Shown piece after piece: positions 50,415 through 60,873 of a stretch of DNA of 64,000 nt (the stretch's first letter is position 1; every line of letters starts with the position of its first letter). Made by a program: the position numbers and the translations under genes. The DNA lies in assembly GCA_000403315.2 (NCBI GenBank), contig KE159638.1, positions 1-64,000 on the forward strand, given 5' to 3'. The DNA comes from Lachnospiraceae bacterium A2 (GTDB lineage Bacteria > Bacillota > Clostridia > Lachnospirales > Lachnospiraceae). The notes under the pieces are model-generated. The model saw only the letters and a list, made by a program, of their open reading frames with translations. It did no database searches and was not told where the DNA came from.

Positions 50415-51368
50415 TTATTTGCTGGTAGCAGGGGGCGTGTTTAAGAGCTCGTCAGCTTTGGCTGGGGTAAGGCTGTATTTATCCATAATAGCAGCCCTGA
50501 TATCCTTATCGTAGTGCCCAAAATCCCGAAGTACGGAAATAGTGCGCTGAATATCCTCGTTCCGTACTGTTTCCAATAACATGGGGAATTTCGGTTCCAG
50601 GGCCGTGAATAAGGCTTCATACACATCATTTTCCCCGTTTTTTATGGATTTTTCCATAAGCATTGGCAAGTTCGGCTCTAAAATTTTAAACAAAGTTTCA
50701 TAATACATACCATTCTCTCCTCTCAGGCCATCCACAAGTGAACCATTTGCTTTTGCCATAACAGCCAGGACAGAATCCGCCATTTCCCGTTCAAAAGCCC
50801 CGTCCAGCCCCGGAATCTTATACAGCACCCTTAATGCATCCTCTTTCTGGAGGTTGCTGGACAAAGCCCGGAGCCAGGCATGTGCATGTTTGTCTAGTTC
50901 TTTCGTAACAACTATCTGCACCAGAAAAGGCACATTCCCTTCCACATAGTAAATCCCATGGCTGTGGCAGGTAACTGCATACCTATTCTCCTCTAAATAC
51001 CGGAACAGCCCCAGCGGTTTTGAATCCCTGACAAAAGAAACTGTAATTTCCTCCGCCTTCCTGAGATCCAGAACTTCCCCATAGGACTTATAAAGGCAAG
51101 CATATCCCAAAACCTTAAAAAATACATCCGCATCCAAATGGTCACCTGGTGACTTATATTCAAAAATATTGTACACACGGAAAATCCTGCCAATTTCATT
51201 GGAAATCTTTGCAGAACCCCCCTTTTTGATTACCAAAAGGTCAATTTCCAAGGGTTTTGTATTCAAGTTGTGTTCCTTTACAAACACCAAATCGTCCTTA
51301 TTTTGCAGGAACTCTAAGTTCATGGCTGCCACAAATCCCGGATGCCACTGAATTTTCGTATCTTCCAT
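50415..51368 (-). CDS. PD-(D/E)xK nuclease-like protein (Rpn-related, Lachnospiraceae type)
   Basis: A 317-residue protein. The first third has a nuclease-like core: KPLEIDLLVIKKG (Asp) and FRVYNIFEYKSPGDHLDADVFFK (Glu and Lys), as in Rpn/PD-(D/E)xK families. The remaining part is helical repeats (TLFKILEPNLPMLMEKSIK, ALFTALEPKFPMLLETVR) with a C-terminal helix. Such proteins are numerous in Lachnospiraceae genomes and may act in recombination or defence; function here is inferred. The ATG has AGAGGAAAG ahead. Confidence 0.65.
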   Translation of the reverse strand: MEDTKIQWHPGFVAAMNLEFLQNKDDLVFVKEHNLNTKPLEIDLLVIKKGGSAKISNEIGRIFRVYNIFEYKSPGDHLDADVFFKVLGYACLYKSYGEVLDLRKAEEITVSFVRDSKPLGLFRYLEENRYAVTCHSHGIYYVEGNVPFLVQIVVTKELDKHAHAWLRALSSNLQKEDALRVLYKIPGLDGAFEREMADSVLAVMAKANGSLVDGLRGENGMYYETLFKILEPNLPMLMEKSIKNGENDVYEALFTALEPKFPMLLETVRNEDIQRTISVLRDFGHYDKDIRAAIMDKYSLTPAKADELLNTPPATSK

Positions 51369-51670
51369 ATACCATTCTTTCCTCTAGTATAACACAATCC
51401 CAATGCCAGCAAAAGCATGGAAATGAGAAATATCTAATCTTGCGAATTACCATCAAACAAGGGTTCTGTGGAATTTCCACACGATGCAGGTGAAAGCCTG
51501 CCAGTTCCAAGCCTGAGATTTCCCGGAAAACAAAAGGGAAGAATGCCTTCCATCTTGAACTTAAAGGGAAAAAAGTACCAAATATACACGAACTTCATAA
51601 AATATACAAAGAAACTGAAAAAAATTTGAATAAATTCCATAAATAAATAGCTTTCTCTGGAAAGGTGTGC

Positions 51671-51766
51671 TATAATAATGGAGCGAAGCATTGTATCTGG
51701 GACGGCTAAAGTACAGCAAGGCAACCTTTCACGAAAGATAAAGCCATCCCGGGTACAGTTCTTCGT
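51671..51766 (+). promoter_or_regulatory. Promoter plus structured leader RNA of the giant surface-protein gene
   Basis: A consensus TATAAT (51671-51676) is followed by a folded leader. The outer CGAAG/CTTCG and the main stem GGGA-C-GGCT / AGCC-A-TCCC (51699-51707 with 51742-51750) enclose CAGCAAGGCAACC and the small hairpin CTTTC-AC-GAAAG, then ATAAAGCC. The GGCAACC and GAAAG order with AAAGCC recalls class I c-di-GMP (GEMM) aptamers, but the usual GGGACGCAAAGCC is not exact. No terminator hairpin is clear before the gene. The 51369-51670 part shows nothing I can name. Confidence 0.4.
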
Positions 51767-51909
51767 TATATTTTCCGCTGATTCAGGAAATTTGTGAAAA
51801 AACTGCTTCAAGTGTTAAACATACAGGCAAATTAGCCGAAATGGATTAATAATATGTAATAAGATGAGAGCGAATTATGCGTAAGGGATGAAGTAAGGAG
51901 GAATGGACA

Positions 51910-54900
51910 ATGCATAAGGATGTAGGGAAAAGGGTTATGGCGTTGCTGCTGAGTATCTGCATGATAGCCGGGATGGTGGATTGGTCCGGCTTTACTGTGC
52001 GTGCTGCAACAGTCCGTAAAGTGTTGGCAAGGATAGAAATTAATGCTAGTTTTGACAAAACTTATACAGGTAGTCCCTTAAAGCCGACGGAGAAGGATAT
52101 TACAGTATACGCAGTGGAGATGGATGAAGATGAAAATAGGGGTCAGGAGTACGAAACGACCGACTATGAAATATTAACTAATGAATATGGAACAGCAGTA
52201 AATGCTGGACAGTCAGGGAGTATTAAAGTCAGGGGAACAGGTGACAATGAGGCAAATGTCATATCACAGACTTTTCAGATTGAAAAAAAAGATATAACAA
52301 ATGCACAAGATGTAACAATTGATCCGATACAGAAGCAGTTTGTAACTCAGAATGGTTGGATTAGGCCGGTGCCAACAGTACGATATACAAGTAATGATGG
52401 GGAAGTTATATTAAAATCAAGTGACTATAACTGTACGTATAGTGATAATTGTGAAGTGACTGATGCGAATGGATCAGGTACAGGTACAATAACAATAGAT
52501 GGAACAGGTACAAATTATGAAGGGCAACAGACGGTTACATTTGAATTTGAAAAAATGGAGGCGTCTAGACTAAAAATTGAATTGCAATATGGGACAGCAG
52601 CAAATGGATTTGCCCTTAGGGATCCAAAAAATAGTGGAGTAAATCTGCCTTTTAGGAATTTTAATGGAACCCCAATATCTCTTGATAAGAAAAAAGATGT
52701 TATAGTGAAATATGAACAAAAAGATGGCACAGAGGTTCAGGTGGATGCTGATGATTTTGAATTAATATACACTCGTGATGGAAAAACCACAACAGATTAT
52801 TCTTCGGTTGGGAGAATTACTGTACAGGCGAGAGGGATTAAGGGTGCTTATAATGGTTTGACAAGCAGCACAGGGGGAGAATATTATATTAGAAAGAACT
52901 TGGATCCGACCACAACGGAAGTTCCTGAGGAAAGGAAAATACAGTTTGAGATTGCAACGCAGATTTTTCCTGGTTCAAGAGGGACGCTAGACATTATGAA
53001 AAATGATACAAGTATTCCGGATGAAGAAAAAGGCATTAATACACAAATGAGAGTTATTAATCCGGACGCAGGCCCGGATGTTGCAGCTAAAATGAATTCG
53101 GAGAAATTTACAATTTCTCTGAACGATGAAGATTGGAGGACGGAGACACCAGACGATGATGGTCTGGTTCATACTACTGTTTCAGTTGCAGCGATAGTGG
53201 GTTCAGGGTATTTTGGCACGAATTATGATGTCCCTGTGGATATTAAAGTAACAGAATTGTCTGAAAAGATGGTGACAATTGAAAACCAAGAACAGATAAT
53301 ATATGATGGGAAAACAGATTGGTTAGAGCATATTATTAACCAAAAATGGCTAAAAGTAGAAGGTTATGAAGAAGGCGTTGATTATAGTGTTGAAAAGGCT
53401 AATCCCAGCCAAGTGGCAGTGAATCAGGGAACATATAACAGAAGTCTTATAGTTAGAAGATTAGAAGGTGGACAATTAACAGGCGGGCCTGTATATATAT
53501 CAATTACTGTGCAGAAAAGGGATGTGAATGATAAGGAGTTCACGGTGAATGTGATTGGGTCATACGTATATAATGGCCAACAACATAAACCAACAATAGA
53601 GGTAAAATATAAAAATGAAATAGTAAGCCCAAGTGATTATTCAGTTTCATATGGAACAAATACTAATGCAGGCCAAGGGGCAGGCAGCGTAACAATTACA
53701 GGCCAAGGGAATTTTGAAAAGAGTGTCACAGAGCCATTTAATATTGCTAGGCTTCATATTGATGCAAATAATACACAAGTAAAATCACCAGTGGGAAATG
53801 AAGAACTTGGCTATTCAGGTTCTCCGCGTCAGCCAGACATCGACATTGTGGTAACAGTGCGTCCCGGAACCACATATCAGCTAAAACCTGCAGATTATGA
53901 AGTTGAATATAAAGATTCTAATGGAAAGCCTTCGGATCATATAAATGCAACTTTAGATGGTGATTATATAACCATGATAATTAAGGGAAGGGAGGATGGT
54001 AATTTTGAGGGAGAGTTTAGAAGTAATTTTAAAATTACTCCCCAAGAGATAAACAATACGAATATATTAATAGACCCCATCCCGAAACAAGTGTATACAG
54101 GAACTTCTATTGAGCCTGCCGTGACAAATGTTAGGCATAGCAGATTAGGAAAATTATTAACTGCTGATTATGATGTGGATTATGGGGAAAATACTAAGCC
54201 TGGATTGCAGGGTGGTACTGTCGAAATAATAGGGCGGCGAAATTATACAGGGACGGCAACCTTTTATTTTGATATTTTAAAATGTAATATTGGGGATGAA
54301 ACAACGGACTTAAAGATTTTAGGGGACGGTCCGTCAAATGAAACATACGATTTTATTAATAGAACAGTTAATGGAGTGTCCGAGGAACTTTATTATCCTT
54401 ATAATGGAAAGGAAATAGAAGTAAAAAATTTGCGGGTTTCGTATGGCGAAATTCCTATGAACATGGGAAAAGATGCGGATTATACGGTTTCCTATGAGAA
54501 AAATGCTACGATAGGGACGGCAAAGCTGACAATCCATGGACAAGGGGAGAATTATGAAGGTTCCAGAACAGTAGAATTTCGTATTAAAGGAAACCTTACA
54601 CCATTAAACCAAGTAGATATGAATGGGTGGGCAGAAGCCCGTATTGATAAAGACCAGATATATAATGCAGGTGTCATTACGCCGACGGGTACAATAGTAA
54701 AGTTTTATTTAAAAAACGCGAGTCAAGAAGTATTGACATTAAAGGAAGGGGTGGATTTTACAGTAGAAAATGCTGATAAAGATAATGTTACACAGGTTGG
54801 AACAGCAACTGCAGAAATTACAGGGATAGGGGATTATTATGGCGGAGGGTCAGTACTATTTAATGTTATCCCATTGAACTTAACAGATGAAAAAGATAAT

Positions 54901-57900
54901 CTGGAGTCAGTGCATAAATATCTGATTGGGAATATTGAATCTCCTTATATCTATTCTGGTCTTGCAATCAAACCAGTTCCAACAATCACCCATAATGGGA
55001 CGCCTGTAAATAGGCCAGGTGATTATACATTAAGCTATTACAAGGATGGTGAGGAGATAACAGGTGATGACTTAGAACGGCCGTTTGAAGTCGGGGACTA
55101 TAGTGTCAGGATAAACGGTGCAGGAAATAATTATGAAGGCTTCACAGACAAGGAATATAAGATAGAGCAATATGATATTGGCGCTGAGTATGCTAATGTA
55201 GAGATTGAAAATGTTGCAAATGAAGTAGTGCTGGACGATATTAAGTTTGCAGGGGATGCTTCGCCTGGCGATGCTGCCAGGGCAGATAGCCAGTTGGCGG
55301 AGATGGGGGGTACAGAAAGTACAGGAAAACATGAGCACGGAGTTGGCATCGCGCACTCTGAGGATGAAGTGGTCTGGAAAGATTTAAAGGTAAAGTACAC
55401 CCCAGTAGGAATCCAGAACGACGCCAATACATACGATAAAAAAGAATTGGTATATGGTGTAGACTATACCGTTGAATATGCAAATAACAAAACCCTTGGC
55501 ACTGCAACCTATACCATCAAAGGCAAAGGTAATTTTACAGGTGAGATTAAGGGAGAGTTCAAGATTCTCGGGGATTTAGCTGGAAAGCGCACGAAGATTG
55601 AAGTGGAAGATTGCGTGTTTACTCCGGCAACAGGTAAGGAACCTGCCAATAAGACAGAAGTAAAGGTAACATATACCCATACAGTAGATGGCAGGGAAGA
55701 TACGACAACTTTCAGCGAAGGCACAGACTTTATATTAAAGTTCTCGAACAATGAGAAAGCAACCCACCCATATCCGGGAAGAGAAGAGGAATCTGCACTG
55801 GATAAGGATTCGACTGACGGTGGCTGGGTGATTGTCAAAGAGAATCTAAGCGCCGATGGCAAACATCATCTGGGTCTGGGTAGTGGCACCAATGAGAAGA
55901 ATCCTAGGAAGTTTAAGATTTACCAGCGGGATATCAGCCAGTATGGGGAAGGGACGGATTTAACACTGTCAGGGCTGAAGGAAGAAGGCTATGAATATAC
56001 AGGCAGTTTTATCATTCCAGACTTGCAATTGGCATGTAAGGCAATAAACCTTACCTATGAAAAACTTGAGGATGGGCAGCAGCTTACAGGCAGCCCAGAC
56101 TATATTATAACAGCTAAGAATAACAAGGATGTCTGGACAGACAGCGAAGAAACTACCCCTAACGACAATTCCAAGCGCGTACTACCAGAGTTTACAGTGG
56201 CTGCCAGAACGGAGATGCGGGATGGCAAAGCCCTGTACAATGGGAATTACTGCGGGACGTTTTCTGCGGAGTTTCAGATTAACCCAAGGGTAGTGAACCA
56301 GGCCACCATAGATACCGATCCAGCCATTGTGAATGAAAGAACAGACCTCTACAGCGAGGTAGATGGGGAATGGGTATGCAACTATGATAGGGCGCCGCAT
56401 ACATTCCCCAAATGGGAAAATGGAGCAGAAGTTTCCGGGAAGAATGGCCTAGTTATCAAGTGGAGTAAAGATGGCACGACAGTCGAGTTGAAAGAAGGGG
56501 AAGACAAAGACTATACCATTGGCTATGAGGACAATACCAAGATTGGGCGCGGAATTATTCAGGTTCATACGCCTATGAAGAGCAATTACCAGACAGAAGA
56601 AGCAGGAGTGCCTTATGAGAAGTATTTCAAGATTATGGCCAGTATTGAGGAGGTAGACAGACCGATTACCACTGAAAATCCGCTGGAACACTATATGGAT
56701 TTGGAGTATGAAGCGAATGTTCCTTATGACCGCCCAGTAACATATCCAGATTTACAGTTTATAGATAGGTCTGGTGTGCTTTCTCATGAGAGTGATGAAG
56801 CTTATATACTGGAAAAAGACAAAGACTTTGTAATTGTGACAAAGCAGAACCAAGCAGAACTTGGTGTAGATAAATGTAGTACAAATAATGAGAATGTTAC
56901 AAAGGAAGGTGAAACAGCAACTGTTGTAGTAAAAGGGATTGGCTACTATAATGGCGTAGTTGAGCGAACCTATAAAATTATTCCAAAAGATATGAATGAC
57001 AAGGGGATAGTGGTAGAGTTTGTCGGTAGCGTAGATTATGAGAATTTTAAAAATGCTTATATTTTCAATGGCAATGAGCAGAAACCATCATATAACGTGT
57101 ATAACAATAACGCCAAAGATATAGAAGGCATGGAAACTGATCCAGAAACTGGGAATCTCAATTACGACCCATATCAGCAAAGTAAGAAGATGCGGCCGGG
57201 TGTAGATTATGAGTTTGTACGCTGGGAGAATAATGTTGGCCCGTCTGGTGAAAAAGGCCCTGCCAAGCTTGTTCTTAGAGGCAAGGGGAACTATACCGGG
57301 GAAAGGGCATTCGAGTTTAATATTGTTCTCAGGCAGATGGAGGACTTAGACTGCAAAGTTACTGGAAAGGCAGTTTATAATGGTTTGGAGCAGGAGCCAG
57401 CAGTGGAGGTATCCTATCGGGATGAGAATGGTAAGACGGTTATATTGAATCCAGAAACAGATTTTGATGCTGTATATACTAATAATGTTAATGCAGCTTC
57501 GAAAGATGCAGAGCAAAATCCACCTACTATTACCCTTACCGGCAAAGGGGGCTATGAAGGTGCGAAGACAGTTACCTTTGACATTGAAGCAAGGGACATC
57601 AATAGCAAGGAAATTACAGCAACAGGTGTAGCCCTGTATGACAGTGGAAATCCAGTAGTGCCGCGCCTTACCGTAAAAGATGCTGGAATCTTGTTGGGAA
57701 CAACCTTGAACCCAGAAACGGATTACAAAATTGTAGGCCAGTCAGATCATGTAGATGTGGGCCAGACAGGTACAGTAGATATTGAAGGGCAAGGCAATTA
57801 CAAGGGCGTCCGGAAAGGGATAGAGTTCCGTATTATCCCGCCAAATGGGGTGCTCCAGATTGAAGCAATACCAGAACAAGACTTTATTAATCAGCCAATT

Positions 57901-59586
57901 AAGCCAGAAGTAACCGTGAGCCTTTTGGCAGAGGGCTTTGATACGGCTGTCCCACTTACGGCGGATGATTACGATGTGGTATATACAGATAACTTGAAGG
58001 CTGGCACAGCGACTGTAACTGTAACAGGGAAAGAGCCGTTCTCAGGGACAGCTACAGCTAAGTTTGTAATCCGTCCAAAGAGCATCGGCGCAGACGGAGC
58101 CATTGCCGAAGGCATCACAGTTTCCGACATTGGGGTGGCCCAGTACACAGGCAGCGCCCTTACGCCAAAGGTAACCTTAACATTCACCCCGCCCCAGGCG
58201 GCAGGTAAGGAAGATGATCCCAGCAAACCCGTGGAATTGGTGCAGGGACGTGATTTCACGGTAGATTATGTGAACAATGCCAAGGTAGGTGTAGCCAAAG
58301 CCGTTGTCAAAGGCATAGGCAATTATACCGGAAGCATTGAAAAGCAATTTGAAATCCATGCCAATATGAGCATGGTAAAGATTGAGCCGATTCCGATGCA
58401 GAACTACACCGGAAGTGCAGTTACCCCGTTGCCAGTCGTAAGCCTTGGCGGCCAGACATTGGTTTTGGATAAGGATTACAGGGTTTCTTACAGCAATAAC
58501 GTAGACCGTGGGACTGCAACCATTACTATCACCGGGATTGAGCCGTGGTATGTAGGGAAACGGACCGTGAACTTTGACATTGCAAGGGAACTTTCCGAGA
58601 AAACAGCAATCCGCGGCGTGGCTTCTGTGTATACCTATACTGGTTCGCCAATTACACCTCCTATCAGGGTAGAGGAGGGAGGAGCGCTGCTGGTAAAAGG
58701 AGTGGATTACGAAGCTTCCTACTCACAGAACGTAGATGCCGGTACAGCAACTGTAGTTATTAAGGGGATTGGCAAATACACTGGGACTGCATCCACTACC
58801 TTCCAGATTATGCCCCAACAGCTTGGGCGGGCAAAGGTAAGCCCAATCAGCGACCAGGTTTACAATGGGAAAGAGCAGAATCCGCCAATTACCGTTACCA
58901 GCGGGGATAAGACGCTGCAGAATGGCAAGGATTACTCCCTGGTATATGTAAACAGCGCAAAGCCGGGCATGGCAAGCGTGATTATCAAAGGGGAAGGGAA
59001 CTATACTGGGACCCAGACCGTAAATTACCGGATTAAAGTTCCCGGGATGACGGGAGTAAAATTCTCCAAATACACCAGCAGCAGCGTTACCATCAGTTGG
59101 ACGAAGAACAGCGTTGTAACTGGTTATGAGATTTACAATGCCAAGAACAGGCGGGCGTTAAGGGTGAAGAAGTCCAGTACTACCAAAGGAACTGTGAAAA
59201 AGCTGAAAGCAGGGACTGCAGCAACCTTCCGGGTAAGGGCATATGTCAACAAGGATGGGCAGTACTATTATGGCCCATTTACCAGCATTAAGACAGCGAC
59301 TGCGCCAAGCTCCACTAAGATCAGCAGCCTGGCTTCCAAGAAGAAGAAACAGGTTGTGGTGAAGTGGAAGAAGGTGAAGGGAGCCACCCAGTACGAGGTT
59401 TACCGGGCAACCAGCAAGAAAGGGAAATATAAGAAGATTGGGACCTCGAAGAAAACCACGTACACAGATAAGAAGGCTACAGGCGGCAAGAAGTATTATT
59501 ACAAAGTCCGCGTATGCAAGAAAATCAATAAGAAGAATTACTACAGCAGCTATTCCGCTGTAAAGTCAGTGAAAGCGAAGAAATAA
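51910..59586 (+). CDS. Giant secreted repeat protein (MBG-like repeats, fibronectin III C-terminus)
   Basis: A 2558-residue protein with a signal peptide (VMALLLSICMIAGMVDWSGF, cleavage after RAA). Most of it is at least twenty copies of a roughly 70-85-residue beta module with the recurring pattern Y-x-G, DY-x-V-x-Y and GxGNYxG, ending in F-x-I: for example YTGSPLKP, DYTVSYEKNATIGTA and GKGNYTGE. These resemble MBG-type adhesin modules. The last roughly 190 residues hold two fibronectin III-like domains and a very Lys-rich end (SLASKKKKQVVVKWKKVKGA to VKSVKAKK). No LPxTG or membrane anchor is seen, so wall attachment must be by charge or partners. GGAGGAATGGACA precedes the ATG. Confidence 0.88.
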   Translation: MHKDVGKRVMALLLSICMIAGMVDWSGFTVRAATVRKVLARIEINASFDKTYTGSPLKPTEKDITVYAVEMDEDENRGQEYETTDYEILTNEYGTAVNAGQSGSIKVRGTGDNEANVISQTFQIEKKDITNAQDVTIDPIQKQFVTQNGWIRPVPTVRYTSNDGEVILKSSDYNCTYSDNCEVTDANGSGTGTITIDGTGTNYEGQQTVTFEFEKMEASRLKIELQYGTAANGFALRDPKNSGVNLPFRNFNGTPISLDKKKDVIVKYEQKDGTEVQVDADDFELIYTRDGKTTTDYSSVGRITVQARGIKGAYNGLTSSTGGEYYIRKNLDPTTTEVPEERKIQFEIATQIFPGSRGTLDIMKNDTSIPDEEKGINTQMRVINPDAGPDVAAKMNSEKFTISLNDEDWRTETPDDDGLVHTTVSVAAIVGSGYFGTNYDVPVDIKVTELSEKMVTIENQEQIIYDGKTDWLEHIINQKWLKVEGYEEGVDYSVEKANPSQVAVNQGTYNRSLIVRRLEGGQLTGGPVYISITVQKRDVNDKEFTVNVIGSYVYNGQQHKPTIEVKYKNEIVSPSDYSVSYGTNTNAGQGAGSVTITGQGNFEKSVTEPFNIARLHIDANNTQVKSPVGNEELGYSGSPRQPDIDIVVTVRPGTTYQLKPADYEVEYKDSNGKPSDHINATLDGDYITMIIKGREDGNFEGEFRSNFKITPQEINNTNILIDPIPKQVYTGTSIEPAVTNVRHSRLGKLLTADYDVDYGENTKPGLQGGTVEIIGRRNYTGTATFYFDILKCNIGDETTDLKILGDGPSNETYDFINRTVNGVSEELYYPYNGKEIEVKNLRVSYGEIPMNMGKDADYTVSYEKNATIGTAKLTIHGQGENYEGSRTVEFRIKGNLTPLNQVDMNGWAEARIDKDQIYNAGVITPTGTIVKFYLKNASQEVLTLKEGVDFTVENADKDNVTQVGTATAEITGIGDYYGGGSVLFNVIPLNLTDEKDNLESVHKYLIGNIESPYIYSGLAIKPVPTITHNGTPVNRPGDYTLSYYKDGEEITGDDLERPFEVGDYSVRINGAGNNYEGFTDKEYKIEQYDIGAEYANVEIENVANEVVLDDIKFAGDASPGDAARADSQLAEMGGTESTGKHEHGVGIAHSEDEVVWKDLKVKYTPVGIQNDANTYDKKELVYGVDYTVEYANNKTLGTATYTIKGKGNFTGEIKGEFKILGDLAGKRTKIEVEDCVFTPATGKEPANKTEVKVTYTHTVDGREDTTTFSEGTDFILKFSNNEKATHPYPGREEESALDKDSTDGGWVIVKENLSADGKHHLGLGSGTNEKNPRKFKIYQRDISQYGEGTDLTLSGLKEEGYEYTGSFIIPDLQLACKAINLTYEKLEDGQQLTGSPDYIITAKNNKDVWTDSEETTPNDNSKRVLPEFTVAARTEMRDGKALYNGNYCGTFSAEFQINPRVVNQATIDTDPAIVNERTDLYSEVDGEWVCNYDRAPHTFPKWENGAEVSGKNGLVIKWSKDGTTVELKEGEDKDYTIGYEDNTKIGRGIIQVHTPMKSNYQTEEAGVPYEKYFKIMASIEEVDRPITTENPLEHYMDLEYEANVPYDRPVTYPDLQFIDRSGVLSHESDEAYILEKDKDFVIVTKQNQAELGVDKCSTNNENVTKEGETATVVVKGIGYYNGVVERTYKIIPKDMNDKGIVVEFVGSVDYENFKNAYIFNGNEQKPSYNVYNNNAKDIEGMETDPETGNLNYDPYQQSKKMRPGVDYEFVRWENNVGPSGEKGPAKLVLRGKGNYTGERAFEFNIVLRQMEDLDCKVTGKAVYNGLEQEPAVEVSYRDENGKTVILNPETDFDAVYTNNVNAASKDAEQNPPTITLTGKGGYEGAKTVTFDIEARDINSKEITATGVALYDSGNPVVPRLTVKDAGILLGTTLNPETDYKIVGQSDHVDVGQTGTVDIEGQGNYKGVRKGIEFRIIPPNGVLQIEAIPEQDFINQPIKPEVTVSLLAEGFDTAVPLTADDYDVVYTDNLKAGTATVTVTGKEPFSGTATAKFVIRPKSIGADGAIAEGITVSDIGVAQYTGSALTPKVTLTFTPPQAAGKEDDPSKPVELVQGRDFTVDYVNNAKVGVAKAVVKGIGNYTGSIEKQFEIHANMSMVKIEPIPMQNYTGSAVTPLPVVSLGGQTLVLDKDYRVSYSNNVDRGTATITITGIEPWYVGKRTVNFDIARELSEKTAIRGVASVYTYTGSPITPPIRVEEGGALLVKGVDYEASYSQNVDAGTATVVIKGIGKYTGTASTTFQIMPQQLGRAKVSPISDQVYNGKEQNPPITVTSGDKTLQNGKDYSLVYVNSAKPGMASVIIKGEGNYTGTQTVNYRIKVPGMTGVKFSKYTSSSVTISWTKNSVVTGYEIYNAKNRRALRVKKSSTTKGTVKKLKAGTAATFRVRAYVNKDGQYYYGPFTSIKTATAPSSTKISSLASKKKKQVVVKWKKVKGATQYEVYRATSKKGKYKKIGTSKKTTYTDKKATGGKKYYYKVRVCKKINKKNYYSSYSAVKSVKAKK

Positions 59587-59628
59587 GCGGGAACTGCAAA
59601 ATAAAAGGGAAGGATGGGAGTTGATATC

Positions 59629-60795
59629 ATGAGCAGAGTATATTGCATTGGAAAATTTCAGTTTAGTTCCTATGAGAAATATCAGGAAGCATTAGATGAC
59701 ATAGAGAAAATCAGATATATTTCCAAAAAAATGGATATCAATGAGAATGGGGTGGCCCAAAGGCTCTACTCTCTGATCCGGGAAGGGAAAATCATATTTA
59801 AAAGCGCGATAGGGGACGACTATCTCCTGTACCTTTCCGACATGGTAGCAGAGGACTATAAGGCCATCTCCAAGACCACCTTCGCCGACCGGGTTGCTGG
59901 CAGGCTCAAGAAAATGTCACCGGGGCAGGTTGTAGGCGCCCTGTGCATGACCGGGGCAGTGGTGTGTTTCCTGATTTTCCTGGGAAGCGAGTACCACGAC
60001 CAGCAGAAGATACGGGAAATGGAGAGAATCAAAGATGAACAGGAGATTTCCGCAGCGTCAGACTGGCTTTCTGCCCGGTTCATAGAAACCCTGAATGGGG
60101 AGGAGGAAACGGAGGAGGAGCCTGTGCTGGCTCAGTCGGATACAGTAGAGAACAATGTCTATGGCGCCGAACTGGCGCAGGAAACGGTAGAGCGGCCCCA
60201 AGGGCCGCAGGTTCTGCCGGAGTATCAGAAGCTATATGAGGAAAACTCCGATTTTGCCGGGTGGCTCACCATACCGGGCACAGGGATTGATTATCCAGTC
60301 ATGCAGGCAGTTCCGGAGAGCAGTGATTTTTATTTAACCCATAACTATAACGGAGAGGAAGATATTAACGGTTCGATTTTTCTGGATTCCAGAAATGATT
60401 TTGAGCAGCAGGACGACAACCTGATTGTATACGGCCACAACATGAAAAGCGGGCTGATGTTCGGGGAACTGAAAAATTATCTGGACGAAGCATTTGTAAA
60501 TGAGCATAGGACTATTGTGTTCAACACGATTTACGAAAAAGCCCAATATGAGGTGGTCGCGGTATGTTTATCAAAGGTAGCGCAGGAAGGCGAAGAAGGG
60601 TTCCGTTACTATGATTTTGTCAATGCAGGGAATGAAAAGAGCTTTAAACAGTACCTGAAAAATATAAAGAAAATGAATGTGATAAGCGGGGACATAGATC
60701 TCTCGTATGGAGATAAATTATTGACACTTTCAACCTGTAATAATTATATAGAAGATGGAAGGTTATTCTTGGTGGCAAAGAAGTGCTCTCCCTAA
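59629..60795 (+). CDS. Class B sortase with long N-terminal extension
   Basis: A 388-residue protein. The first 100 residues are a cytoplasmic, charged region not found in typical SrtB, followed by a membrane helix (VVGALCMTGAVVCFLIFLGS) and a spacer. The sortase domain shows FAGWLTIPGTGIDYPVMQ, IFLDSRNDFEQQDDNLIVYGHNMKSG with catalytic His270, and LLTLSTCNNYIEDGRLFLVAKK with Cys370 and Arg378. It should link a sorting-signal protein to the cell wall or polymerise one. The adjacent LRR protein with TPKTG is the obvious substrate. Start 59629 is behind GGGAG; ATG 59614 is unlikely. Confidence 0.92.
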   Translation: MSRVYCIGKFQFSSYEKYQEALDDIEKIRYISKKMDINENGVAQRLYSLIREGKIIFKSAIGDDYLLYLSDMVAEDYKAISKTTFADRVAGRLKKMSPGQVVGALCMTGAVVCFLIFLGSEYHDQQKIREMERIKDEQEISAASDWLSARFIETLNGEEETEEEPVLAQSDTVENNVYGAELAQETVERPQGPQVLPEYQKLYEENSDFAGWLTIPGTGIDYPVMQAVPESSDFYLTHNYNGEEDINGSIFLDSRNDFEQQDDNLIVYGHNMKSGLMFGELKNYLDEAFVNEHRTIVFNTIYEKAQYEVVAVCLSKVAQEGEEGFRYYDFVNAGNEKSFKQYLKNIKKMNVISGDIDLSYGDKLLTLSTCNNYIEDGRLFLVAKKCSP

Positions 60796-60873
60796 GAAAT
60801 GGCCGCAAGCTGACATTACATTTTATGGCGGTTCCTGAAGGGACATACACCAGTTTTCGAGGAGGACAAGAGA

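Noticed and set aside
51910..59586. Possible CRISPR or tandem DNA repeats in the giant gene
   Set aside because: The recurring pattern is at protein level (beta modules), with variable DNA and no fixed spacers.
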